DNA of 64,000 nt from Streptomyces umbrinus. Lineage in GTDB: Bacteria; Actinomycetota; Actinomycetes; Streptomycetales; Streptomycetaceae. The position numbers were made by a program, and so were the translations under genes. A model generated the notes under the pieces. The model worked only from the letters and a program-made list of their open reading frames with translations, had not been told where the DNA came from and ran no database searches. Location: positions 124,001 to 188,000 of the forward strand of contig NZ_JAUSZI010000002.1 of NCBI RefSeq assembly GCF_030817415.1, read 5' to 3'. This document shows positions 45,203-53,401 of the stretch, piece after piece; positions within the stretch are counted from its first letter, which is position 1; each line of letters begins with the position of its first letter.

Positions 45203-45545
45203 ATTCTCCAGCAGCACGACATGGAGTCGGCCCCAGTCGCCGACCTCGTTCCATGCGGCCAGCCGTCGCCAGCAGGTCATGCCCGAGCCGAAACCGAGCT
45301 CCTGGGGCAGGTACTCCCACTGGATGCCGGTGTGCAGGACGAACAGGATCCCGCACAGGGCCTGCCGGTCCGGCACTCGAGGTCTGCCCTCGACCGGTCT
45401 CGGACCTGTTGCGGGCAGCAATGGCTCGATGAGCTACCACAGTTCATCCGACACGATCCACGGAGGCGACTGGCGTTTCCCCACAACCAGACCAACGAGC
45501 AGACAAGCCAACAGCCACATGATCAACAACTTTCGCCGGAGCCAG
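45203..45545 (-). mobile_element. IS5-family remnant (transposase N-terminus)
   Basis: The minus strand reads GKRQSPPWIVSDELW, a TAG at 45434-45436 (probably CAG originally), then LIEPLLPATGPRPVEGRPRV, PDRQALCGILFVLHTGIQWE, YLPQELGFGSGMTCWRRLAA, the start of an IS5-type transposase. It breaks off after HVVLLE, where the GNAT remnant joins. The DDE core is missing. The outer end may lie at about 45545, within the sequence ggctccggcgaaagttgttg on the minus strand. Confidence 0.75.
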
Positions 45546-45549
45546 TAAG

Positions 45550-46254
45550 TCAGCCCGCCGGGGTGTTGTAGTTGACGATCCCCTCAACCATGAGAGCGAC
45601 CGCACCTGCCAACGGGTTGGTCGTTCCTGTGCCCACAACGTCGGGCAGCCTGTGCGCCTCGCTCTCGGCGACGGCCACCATGCCCCAGAACGCGTTGAAG
45701 CCCGAGGGGTCCGTCGGCTTGTCGGTGGCCGCGCCCACGGTCAGAACGCCTTCCGCCTCAGCCACGGCCAACGCGCCCATCTGCCGGAGCGTGTCGTGAT
45801 CCCCCTCCTCGGCGGCCACTACGCTCCAGCCCGCCACCTCGACCTGCCGTAAGGCGTCAAGGAGCTTGCCAGGCGTGTCCGCCCCTGAGACAACGATGTC
45901 GGGCAGCACCAGAGCCACCGGCCCCTGGGTCATCGGCAGAGCGGACCGGATCGCCCCGTCGAGACCAGGTCCGAACGACTCGTCCTGGTGGACGAAGACC
46001 ATCTGGAAGGTGTCGGCGTAGCGAAGGAGATAACTCACGGTGTCCAGCTTGTGTGTTCCGAACACGACGACCAGGCGCACCTTGAGTCCGCTCTTGGCGA
46101 GTTCGACGACGGCTTCCAGGCTGCGGTCCAGCACCGTGACCCCAGGAGCCAGACAGTGCAACTCCTTCGGGTAGGGCGCACCGAAACGTGTTCCGTTTCC
46201 GGCGCAGGGCAGGATGACCGAGACATCAGGTACGGGTGTGGACGGACTCTGCAT
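45550..46254 (-). CDS. NTP-transferase family nucleotidyltransferase
   Basis: The 234-residue protein begins with the nucleotidyltransferase signature VILPCAGNGTRFGAPYPKELHCLAPG (residues 13-38). It continues with a Rossmann-like fold carrying VRLVVVFGTHKLDTVSYLLR, GPVALVLPDIVVSGADTP and GFNAFWGMVAV. It resembles sugar-1-phosphate nucleotidyltransferases. The second metal-binding aspartate may be in LPDIV. ATG 46254 places the signature at the usual distance. It is divergent from a glycosyltransferase gene 346 bases away, which suggests a shared sugar-activation and transfer role, possibly as tailoring for a nearby metabolite. That link is speculative. Confidence 0.75.
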   Translation of the reverse strand: MQSPSTPVPDVSVILPCAGNGTRFGAPYPKELHCLAPGVTVLDRSLEAVVELAKSGLKVRLVVVFGTHKLDTVSYLLRYADTFQMVFVHQDESFGPGLDGAIRSALPMTQGPVALVLPDIVVSGADTPGKLLDALRQVEVAGWSVVAAEEGDHDTLRQMGALAVAEAEGVLTVGAATDKPTDPSGFNAFWGMVAVAESEAHRLPDVVGTGTTNPLAGAVALMVEGIVNYNTPAG

Positions 46255-46600
46255 CGCGTAACACTCCGGTTGTGTGGACGATGGGGGACCTTGCACACCT
46301 CGCCAAGCACAGACTGCCCAGAGCTGCCGACGCCGAACCTCCGGCCTCACGCGCACCGTAGCCACCGAGATGGCCGCTCCAGTAACTCCCGAAGGCCGAA
46401 GTCTGCTGCGAAACAGCCGAGTTGACGGACGCGACCAAGCGCGATGACGCTCGGCGACCCTCCCCCGCCCTGGCCGACACGCGACCTACACTGCTGCCGG
46501 TCATTGCCGACGACCAACGTATCGCCGCCGCCGGCCACCACGCCGAGCCTGGGCGGAAACGACAGAAGCGCATGGACGACCCGACGAAAGAGGACGCTGA
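46255..46600. other. intergenic region between nucleotidyltransferase and glycosyltransferase genes
   Basis: The 346 bases hold the 5' ends of both divergent genes. A ribosome site (GAAAGAGG) precedes the glycosyltransferase start. No firm promoter elements or palindromes were assigned. Confidence 0.4.
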
Positions 46601-47806
46601 ATGCGGGTGCTGTTGTCTACATACGGGACACGTGGCGACGTCGAACCGCTGGTGGCTCTCGCGGTGCGGCTGCGGGCGCTCGGCGCGGAGGTGCGGATGT
46701 GCGCCCCGCCGGACGAGGAGTTCTCCGAGCGGCTCGCAGGTATCGGAGTGGGGCTGGTGCCGGTCGGGCCGCCTGTAAGGGAGTTGATGCGCGGGAAGAC
46801 CCTGCCCTCGGCAAAGGACCTGGCCCGCTACAGGAACGAGTTGGTCGAGACACAGTTCGACACCTTCCCTGCGGCCTTCGACGGATGTGACGTGGTGGTG
46901 GCGGCAGGTCTGGGGCAGGTCGCCGCGCGATCCGTGGCCGAGGTCGCGGGTATCTCCTACCTGTACGTGAGCTATGCGGCGGTCCACCTGCCGTCGCCGC
47001 ACCACGCGCCACCACCGCGGCCGGGCTGGCCGGAGCCCGAGGTCGCCGACAACCGGACGCTGTGGGAGTTGGACGCCCAGAACGTCAACGCGCAGTTCGG
47101 CGAGGCACTCAACAGTCACCGGGGAGCACTCGGTCTGCCGCTGGTGGACAATGTGCGCGATCACATCCTCACCGACCGTCCGTGGCTGGCGGCGGACCCG
47201 GTCCTGGGTCCGTGGCGGGAGACCCCCGGGCTCGACGTCGCACAGACGGGCGCGTGGACCCTCGCGGACGAACGGCCCCTCCCGGCGGACCTGGCGAGGT
47301 TCCTGGGCGCGGGCACCCCACCGGTCTACGTCGGCTTCGGCAGTATGTCCCCTGCCGAAGGCGTCGGAGGCATGGCCGTCGAGGCGATCCGCGCACAGGG
47401 GCACCGCGTGCTCGTGTCCCGCGGGTGGGCGGACCTGGATCTCGTCGACGACGGGGACGACTGCTTCGCCATCGGCGAGGCCAACCATCAGAACCTGTTC
47501 GGCAAGGTGGCCGCTGTGGTCCACCACGGCGGCGCGGGTACGACGCTGACGGCGGCCCGTGCGGGCACGCCCCAAGTGGTGATACCTCTCCAGCTGTCGG
47601 ACAACCCCTACTGGGCAGGCCAGGTGGCGGCATTGGACCTCGGTGCGGCCCTCGACGCTCCGACCACGAGCGTCGAATCTCTGGGCATCGCGCTCAAGAC
47701 CGCTCTGTCACCCGAGACCCGGGCGCGCGCGAAGTCCCTGGGCAGCCGGCTCCGCACCGACGGAGCGGAGGTTGCCGCACGCCGGTTGGTCCACGAGTCT
47801 CGGTGA
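46601..47806 (+). CDS. GT1-family glycosyltransferase (vancomycin/macrolide type)
   Basis: The 401-residue protein has the GT-B fold of natural-product glycosyltransferases. Its N-terminus is MRVLLSTYGTRGDVEPLVALAVRLRALGAEVRMCAPP, and the C-terminal donor site has VHHGGAGTTLTAARAGTPQVVIPLQLSDNPYWAGQV (about residues 306-342), with the HGGAGT motif that binds the nucleotide sugar diphosphate. Homologues glycosylate glycopeptides, sterols and lipids. It starts at ATG 46601 after AAAGAGG. It lies divergent from a nucleotidyltransferase and about 1.6 kb upstream of the NRPS operon. Sequence remnants separate the two, so a role in that pathway is uncertain. Confidence 0.88.
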   Translation: MRVLLSTYGTRGDVEPLVALAVRLRALGAEVRMCAPPDEEFSERLAGIGVGLVPVGPPVRELMRGKTLPSAKDLARYRNELVETQFDTFPAAFDGCDVVVAAGLGQVAARSVAEVAGISYLYVSYAAVHLPSPHHAPPPRPGWPEPEVADNRTLWELDAQNVNAQFGEALNSHRGALGLPLVDNVRDHILTDRPWLAADPVLGPWRETPGLDVAQTGAWTLADERPLPADLARFLGAGTPPVYVGFGSMSPAEGVGGMAVEAIRAQGHRVLVSRGWADLDLVDDGDDCFAIGEANHQNLFGKVAAVVHHGGAGTTLTAARAGTPQVVIPLQLSDNPYWAGQVAALDLGAALDAPTTSVESLGIALKTALSPETRARAKSLGSRLRTDGAEVAARRLVHESR

Positions 47807-48039
47807 ACAACGTCGGCCCGTAGTGCTCGGGAGCGCTCGGGCCGGTCCGAGCGCAGGGGCCCCGGCCGGGGTGAACCCGTCCAGGGCTTCGGCAAGTGAG
47901 GACCGTGGCCCCGTGGTTGATCGTGCCGCGGCTGACACCGCACCCTCGGTTGCTACTGGACTTGAATGCGTCATGTCGGGTTGCGGCAGTTCCAGGAACC
48001 GCATGGACCAGCGTCGGCCTCTCGCGCCAGGATGCGGAG

Positions 48040-48543
48040 ATGGTGGAGAACGAACCCGATTTGATGGCCTTGCTGCGTCGGCTCGACGACCCGGAGTGGC
48101 TGGAGTGGCCCATGGGCTACAGCCGTGGCGAAGCTGCCGTGCCGTTCGGACGTCTGGTGTCCAGGCTGGAGAGCGCCTTCGGGACGAGCTGCACGGCTGA
48201 GCGGGACACTCAGGATTCCAGTGAGTACGGTCGCGTCGTTGTACCCGCAGAAGCGACGGTGTGCGCAACTCGGATCGTGGTGTGCCTGAGCAAGTTCGGG
48301 TCTCTGGCTCTGGTGTCGGCCGACAACCCCGGGGCCTTTTTCGGCACGGATGACGCTCAGGCGGAGGGCGAGCTGGACGCCGGGGATCTTGAAAAGGTGG
48401 AGCACGCGCTCATCAGCCTGAGGTACGTAGTGGTCCCGGAAGAGCTGCTCAATCACCGGTACGACGGGGAGAGTCGACTGCGTCCATGGGATAAAGATGC
48501 GTGGCAGCCCAGCTGGTGGGATCGATTCTTCGGCTTCTTCTAG
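48040..48543 (+). CDS. conserved hypothetical protein
   Basis: The 167-residue protein has no recognisable family. It reads MVENEPDLMALLRRLDDPEWLEWPMGYSRGEAAVPFGRLVSRLESAFG, then VVVPAEATVCATRIVVCLSKFGSLALVSADNPGAFFG, and ends in WQPSWWDRFFGFF. The compact alpha/beta look, acidic character and isolated position recall immunity-type proteins of Streptomyces, but this is not evidence. ATG 48040 is preceded by a GCGGAG-like site. An in-frame start at 47896 is possible but would add unconserved residues. Confidence 0.5.
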   Translation: MVENEPDLMALLRRLDDPEWLEWPMGYSRGEAAVPFGRLVSRLESAFGTSCTAERDTQDSSEYGRVVVPAEATVCATRIVVCLSKFGSLALVSADNPGAFFGTDDAQAEGELDAGDLEKVEHALISLRYVVVPEELLNHRYDGESRLRPWDKDAWQPSWWDRFFGFF

Positions 48544-48561
48544 TCGACGCGTTGAGCGTGG

Positions 48562-48765
48562 TCAGCTTTCGAGGCCCAAGCCGGTTCCGCTCAGGCAGCC
48601 GTTGATCACCTGGGGCCGGTACTACAGGGTCTTGAGCTTGCGCTTCACGGCTCCGGTGAGCTGGCTCAGGTCGGCGGCGGCGAGGTTGCCCAAGTCGCGC
48701 TTGCCCAGCGGCCACACGCCTTCCGTGGGATTGACATCGGGTGCGCAGGTGAGGAGTTGCAACGA
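48562..48765 (-). mobile_element. IS630-family transposase remnant (C-terminus)
   Basis: The minus strand reads LLTCAPDVNPTEGVWPLGKR, DLGNLAAADLSQLTGAVKRK, then TAG (probably CAG originally) and YRPQVINGCLSGTGLGLES to a stop at 48562. The APDxNPxEgvW box is the third catalytic block of IS630 transposases. The rest of the element is missing. Confidence 0.8.
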
Positions 48766-48819
48766 GCGCAGTGCGTGCAGGGTGAGGTGCGGAGAGCTCT
48801 GCTGGTTCTCATCGCTGGA

Positions 48820-49003
48820 CGCTTCCGTTTGGAGTTCCCGGCCGCAGTGTGCTGCTGGAGCGGCAGGGCGACTACGTCGTCGGGGGGGGCAGAGGGTGTA
48901 CCACACCTGGTTCGCCGAGGACGACTCCGCGGCCATGACCTTGCGGTGGCCTTCTGTCTCCGGATACGCCGTCCCCGACGAGGAGAGCGCGGCACGACCG
49001 TAG
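48820..49003 (+). pseudogene. cupin-like fragment with frameshift
   Basis: One frame gives SVLLERQGDYVV, and after a run of eight G bases (about 48881-48888) another gives VYHTWFAEDDSAAMTLRWPS and VSGYAVPDEES to a stop at 49003. The pattern resembles the C-terminal half of small cupin proteins (..H.W.A..D.V..TVRWPS). The first half of the domain is missing. It lies against the IS630 remnant. Confidence 0.5.
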
Positions 49004-49011
49004 TGAACCAT

Positions 49012-49402
49012 TGGCCCCGCATGGTCCGCTTTCTTCAGGCAAGCCCCTTAATGTCGCAGGCCGGGCGCAAACAGTATTCCATCACTGAATGGGTGTGGCA
49101 TTGGTCACGGTTGACCACTCAATCGAAGCGCATTTAGCATCAACGGAAATTAGCCACCATGCGGGCGGCCGAATACACAGCAACGTTCGCAATCGCCACT
49201 CTGCAGGTACCCCGCTCAACTTTATAGAGCTTCTCCCGCACTCCGCGCCGCCCGCACGGCAGTGCAACGACAGCGTTGACCAGGCCGGATAGCCACTCGT
49301 CTCCAGATGCGGTCCGGCCGAAGGCCCTAGACCTGCAGATATTGCTTTCAGATCACGCTTTACCCGATTTTCGCCGCGTTCTCTTCTCGTGAAGGGTAAC
49401 CC
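49012..49402. other. leader region of the NRPS operon
   Basis: About 390 bases of lower GC content than the flanks hold no gene. It must contain the promoter of the NRPS operon, since no other gene lies between. A GAAGGG ribosome site precedes the GTG start at 49403. No pathway regulator is visible in the vicinity, so control may come from a distant factor. Confidence 0.5.
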
Positions 49403-52400
49403 GTGTTATTACCCCGAATCGCACTCAGTAATCATTCCGGCGAAGAGATAGAACCCGCGCCTTTGTCACTGGCGCAGGAGCGTCTGTGGGTCATGGCACG
49501 CATGGACGGCGACGCCAGCGCCGCCTACAACGAGCCGATGCCCTTCGATATCAGGGGACCGCTGGACCGGGACCTGCTCATCAAGGCGCTGCATCTGCTC
49601 GCGGCCCGGCACGAGGCCCTGCGCACCCGGCTGGTCCCCTTCGAGGGTTCGGCTCTTCAGGTCGTCGATCCGCCGGACACGGGGTTCCCGGTGAGCTTCG
49701 AGGATCTGACGGGCCTGCCGGACGGGGCCGAGCGATTCGCGCGCATACGGTCCAAGGTGGAGGGCACCCCGTTCCGCCTGGGCGAGGAGCCCATGGTGCG
49801 CGGCTGCCTGATAGCGCTCCAACCGCACCATCACGTACTGATCCTGATGGCGCATCACATCATCTTCGACGGCTGGTCCCGCTCCCTGCTACTGAAAGAG
49901 CTGGGCGTGATGTACTCCGCGCTTCAGCAGGGGCAGGACGTCCCGCTGCCCGAACTCACCTGGCAGTACAGGGACTACACACGCTGGCAGTGGGAGTGGA
50001 TGTCGGGAGAGGAGCCCGTCTCGCACGCCGACTACTGGACCACCGCACTGGCCGGCATCCCGGCCGTGATCTCCCTTCCCACCGATCGGCCCCGCCCGCC
50101 CGAGCAGGGCTTCCGCGGTGATCGGTTGCCCGTGACCGTCGACGAGGATCTGACGCGAGCCCTGCGCGCGCTGGCCGCAGACAACGATGTCTCCCTCTAC
50201 GCGACCGTCCTCACCGGCTGGTCCGTGCTGCTGTCCCTGCTCTCCGGGCAGGACGACATCGTTGTCGGCGCCCCCACGTCGAACCGCCGACGCGGCGACG
50301 TCGAGGGCCTGATCGGCTTCTTCGTCAACACCCTCGCCCTGCGCGCGGACCTCTCCGGCTCACCCAGCGTCAAGGATGCCCTGAAGCGGGTGAACCAGCG
50401 GATCCGTGACGCCCTCAAGCACGTCGATCTCCCCTTCGAACGAGTCGTCGAACTGGTCAACCCACCGCGGAGCCCCTCCTACACCGCCCTGTTCCAGACC
50501 ATGTTCGCCTGGGTCCCCTCCATGCGGCAGGAGCTCGAACTTCCGGGCCTGCAGGTCGAGTTGCGGGAGGACGCCGCCCACGTACCCGCGAAGTTCGACA
50601 TGGTCCTGGCCCTGGCCGACGAGGGGCGGCACCTCACCGGGGAGATCGACTACGCGGTGGCGCTCTTCGACCGGGCGACGATCGAACGGCTCGTACGCCA
50701 ATTCCTGCGCGTGCTGCGTCTGATGACCGAGCGGCCCGATGCCGAGATCGCCGACCTGACGCTGCTCGACGAGGACGAGCAGCGGGCGCTCCTCGCCGAC
50801 TTCAGCACAGGGCCCACCGTGGCCGACCCGGCGTCGGCAGACGTACTGGAGCGCTTCGCCGCGCAGGTCCGAGAACGCCCCGGGCAGTGTGCGGTGGTGG
50901 CCGATGACGCGGAGCTGGACTACGCGACACTCGACCGCCGGGCCAACCGTCTCGCCCATGCGCTGATCGCCCGCGGTGCCGGTCCCGATCGTGTGGTGGG
51001 CCTGCACGCCGGACGTACGGCCGAACTCGTCATCGGCGTGCTCGGGATCCTCAAGTCCGGAGCCGCCTACCTGCCCCTCGACCCCGGCCAGCCCCCGGAG
51101 CGGCTCGGCGCCATGGTGAGCGACGCCGCACCGGTCCTCGTGCTGACCGACGAGAGGAACACCGCGGACGACCACGGACGGCTGTGGGAGCACCTGGCGA
51201 AGGTGGAGGCAGAGGGGTCGCACGACGAGGCACCGGTCATCGACGTGAACCGGACTCGGCTCGCCTACGTCATCTACACCTCGGGGTCGACCGGCCGCCC
51301 CAAGGGCGTGGCGGTGACGCACGCCAGCGTCGTCAATCTCCTGGACCACTGGCGCGAACTCATGGGGGACGCCCCCGGCGAGGCGTCCTCCGCCTGGTCG
51401 AGCATCGGCTTCGACGCGTCGGTGCACGAACTCCTCGTCCCGTTGGCCACCGGCGCCGTGCTCCACCTGGTTCCCGACGAACTCCGTGGAGACCCACGGG
51501 CATTGCTGGACTGGATGCGCGAACGCAAGGTCACCCAGGCGTTTCTGCCTCCGTCCTACGTCCTGTGGATCGGCGAGGATCCGGCCGCACGGCTGGCCGG
51601 ATCGAGCCTGCGCCAGCTCCTCACCGGAGTGGAATCCCTGCCTGAGAGCACCCTGCACCGCATGCGTGAGCTGCTGCCCGGCCTGCGCATCTGCTTCGGC
51701 TACGGCCCGACCGAGGCCACGCTGTACTCCACCGCCTACACCGACCCACAGCCGTACGAGCGGTCGTGTCCCATCGGGCGGCCGCTGCGTGGCACCCGCC
51801 TGTACCTGCTCGACGACCGAATGCGTCCGGTGCCCGTGGGAGTTCCCGGAGAGGTCTACCTCGGCGGAGCCAGTCTGGCCCGTGGATATCTGAACCGCCC
51901 CGACCTCACGGACGAACTCTTCGTGCCCGACCCGTTCGTCCCCGGTGAACGCCTCTACCGCACCGGCGACCTGGCGCGCTGGCTGCCGGACGGCAACGCC
52001 GAGTACGTCGGCCGCCGCGACGACCAGCTCAAGCTGCGCGGATTCCGTATCGAACCCGGCGAGGTCGAGGCGGCGCTGCTGGCGGTTCCCGGGGTGCGGG
52101 AGGCCGTCGTCCTGGCCGATCGCGACGCCCCCGGCGGCCCCCGTCTGGTCGCCGGCGTGGGATGTGACGCCGGGGCCACGCGGATGCCGTACGAGTGGCG
52201 TGCGGCCCTGGGGGGCCGTCTGCCGGACTACATGATCCCCGCCGTGGTGGCCGAGTTCCCGCGACTGCCGTTGAACCGCAGCGGCAAGGTGGACCGGACA
52301 GAGGTGCTGCGCGCCGCGGCACAGACCCGCGCCGGGCAGGTCAACACGGCCGCGCCCCGCGACCGTGTGGAAATGGCGCTGTACCGGGTCTGGCGCGGGG

Positions 52401-53401
52401 TGCTGCTGCACCCGGACATCGGTATCGGTGACAACTTCTTCGAGCTGGGCGGCACGTCGATATCGGCGATCAAGATGGCATCCGCCGTCCAGGAGGAACT
52501 CGGCGTCGCCCTGCCCGTCCGGGACGTCATGCTGCATCCCACCATCGAGGCGCTCGCCGAGCGGGTGCGCCGCAACGTGGGCGATACAGCGCGGTCCACA
52601 GAACCCGGCAACCTGGTCGAATTCCGTGCGGGCGGCGGCCGACAGCGCGTGGTGTGTGTGCACCCCGCCGGCGGCACCGCGTTCTGCTACCTGCCGCTGT
52701 CCGCCGAACTGGCCGACGGCATCGGCGTGGTGGGGCTTCAGGCACCCGGCATCAATCCCGGCGAGTCGACCCTGCCCGGTGTCGAGGCGATGGCCGAGGA
52801 GTATCTGCGGCTCGTCGGTCCCCGCACCGACGAGGCACTGGTGCTGTGCGGGCTCTCCTACGGCGGTCTCATCGCGTACGAGATGGGCCGCCGTCTGGTG
52901 GCGGCCGGGCACGAGAAGGTGAGCGTGGTCCTCCTCGACACCCACGGCGCCCAGGACGACGAGCAGCGCGCCGCGATCGCACTGGTCGGCATGGAGGAGT
53001 TCCGGGAGAAGCTGGTGCGCTTCAACGGCATGTACCCGGGTATCGACGACGACCAGGTGGCCCGATACCTGAACGTCTACAACCACCACCGCGAGACAGG
53101 GCGCGACTACGCCGTACCCCGATCGCCCGCCCGTGTCGTGCTGATGCAGGCGACGGCCGTGGAGGACGAAGAAGCGGACGTCGAACATGCTGCTGCTCGT
53201 CTACGCGCGTTCTGGCGGCATCGCGTCAGCGGCGAGTTCGTGGTCGAGCCGGTTGCCTGCGGTCACTGGGACATGCTGGAGAGCGACGAACTGCCCCGCG
53301 TCGCCGCCGTCCTCACCGCCGAACTGCACCGGCTGACCTCCGACCCCGGCCAGGGCGAGACGGAGTGCACCACACCTTCAGGCACGCCGGAGGCACGATG
53401 A
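49403..53401 (+). CDS. non-ribosomal peptide synthetase, C-A-T-TE
   Basis: The 1,332-residue enzyme contains a condensation domain (about residues 18-450; intact HHIIFDG at 151-157) and an adenylation domain (about 470-960; YTSGSTGRPKG from 625). A carrier domain (LGGTSIS, phosphopantetheine serine 1019) and a thioesterase (GLSYGG, Ser1152; His in ACGHWDML) follow. My manual specificity code for the A domain is D-A-H-F-L-G-G-L-Y-K. It shares positions with leucine/isoleucine codes and suggests a branched aliphatic substrate, at low confidence. A complete single module ending in TE is unusual for the first gene of a line. The likely task is attaching one residue to a product of the partner enzyme or to a starter acyl group. 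GTG 49403 follows GAAGGG, and the stop overlaps the next ATG (ATGA). Confidence 0.92.
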   Translation: MLLPRIALSNHSGEEIEPAPLSLAQERLWVMARMDGDASAAYNEPMPFDIRGPLDRDLLIKALHLLAARHEALRTRLVPFEGSALQVVDPPDTGFPVSFEDLTGLPDGAERFARIRSKVEGTPFRLGEEPMVRGCLIALQPHHHVLILMAHHIIFDGWSRSLLLKELGVMYSALQQGQDVPLPELTWQYRDYTRWQWEWMSGEEPVSHADYWTTALAGIPAVISLPTDRPRPPEQGFRGDRLPVTVDEDLTRALRALAADNDVSLYATVLTGWSVLLSLLSGQDDIVVGAPTSNRRRGDVEGLIGFFVNTLALRADLSGSPSVKDALKRVNQRIRDALKHVDLPFERVVELVNPPRSPSYTALFQTMFAWVPSMRQELELPGLQVELREDAAHVPAKFDMVLALADEGRHLTGEIDYAVALFDRATIERLVRQFLRVLRLMTERPDAEIADLTLLDEDEQRALLADFSTGPTVADPASADVLERFAAQVRERPGQCAVVADDAELDYATLDRRANRLAHALIARGAGPDRVVGLHAGRTAELVIGVLGILKSGAAYLPLDPGQPPERLGAMVSDAAPVLVLTDERNTADDHGRLWEHLAKVEAEGSHDEAPVIDVNRTRLAYVIYTSGSTGRPKGVAVTHASVVNLLDHWRELMGDAPGEASSAWSSIGFDASVHELLVPLATGAVLHLVPDELRGDPRALLDWMRERKVTQAFLPPSYVLWIGEDPAARLAGSSLRQLLTGVESLPESTLHRMRELLPGLRICFGYGPTEATLYSTAYTDPQPYERSCPIGRPLRGTRLYLLDDRMRPVPVGVPGEVYLGGASLARGYLNRPDLTDELFVPDPFVPGERLYRTGDLARWLPDGNAEYVGRRDDQLKLRGFRIEPGEVEAALLAVPGVREAVVLADRDAPGGPRLVAGVGCDAGATRMPYEWRAALGGRLPDYMIPAVVAEFPRLPLNRSGKVDRTEVLRAAAQTRAGQVNTAAPRDRVEMALYRVWRGVLLHPDIGIGDNFFELGGTSISAIKMASAVQEELGVALPVRDVMLHPTIEALAERVRRNVGDTARSTEPGNLVEFRAGGGRQRVVCVHPAGGTAFCYLPLSAELADGIGVVGLQAPGINPGESTLPGVEAMAEEYLRLVGPRTDEALVLCGLSYGGLIAYEMGRRLVAAGHEKVSVVLLDTHGAQDDEQRAAIALVGMEEFREKLVRFNGMYPGIDDDQVARYLNVYNHHRETGRDYAVPRSPARVVLMQATAVEDEEADVEHAAARLRAFWRHRVSGEFVVEPVACGHWDMLESDELPRVAAVLTAELHRLTSDPGQGETECTTPSGTPEAR

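Noticed and set aside
50360..53188. Long minus-strand frame opposite the first NRPS
   Set aside because: Shadow of the NRPS coding strand; valine- and glycine-rich composition without domains.
52654..53397. Upstream extension of the hybrid synthetase frame
   Set aside because: The extension overlaps the TE domain of the first NRPS in a different frame and is arginine-rich; ATG 53398 with ATGA overlap is the natural start.
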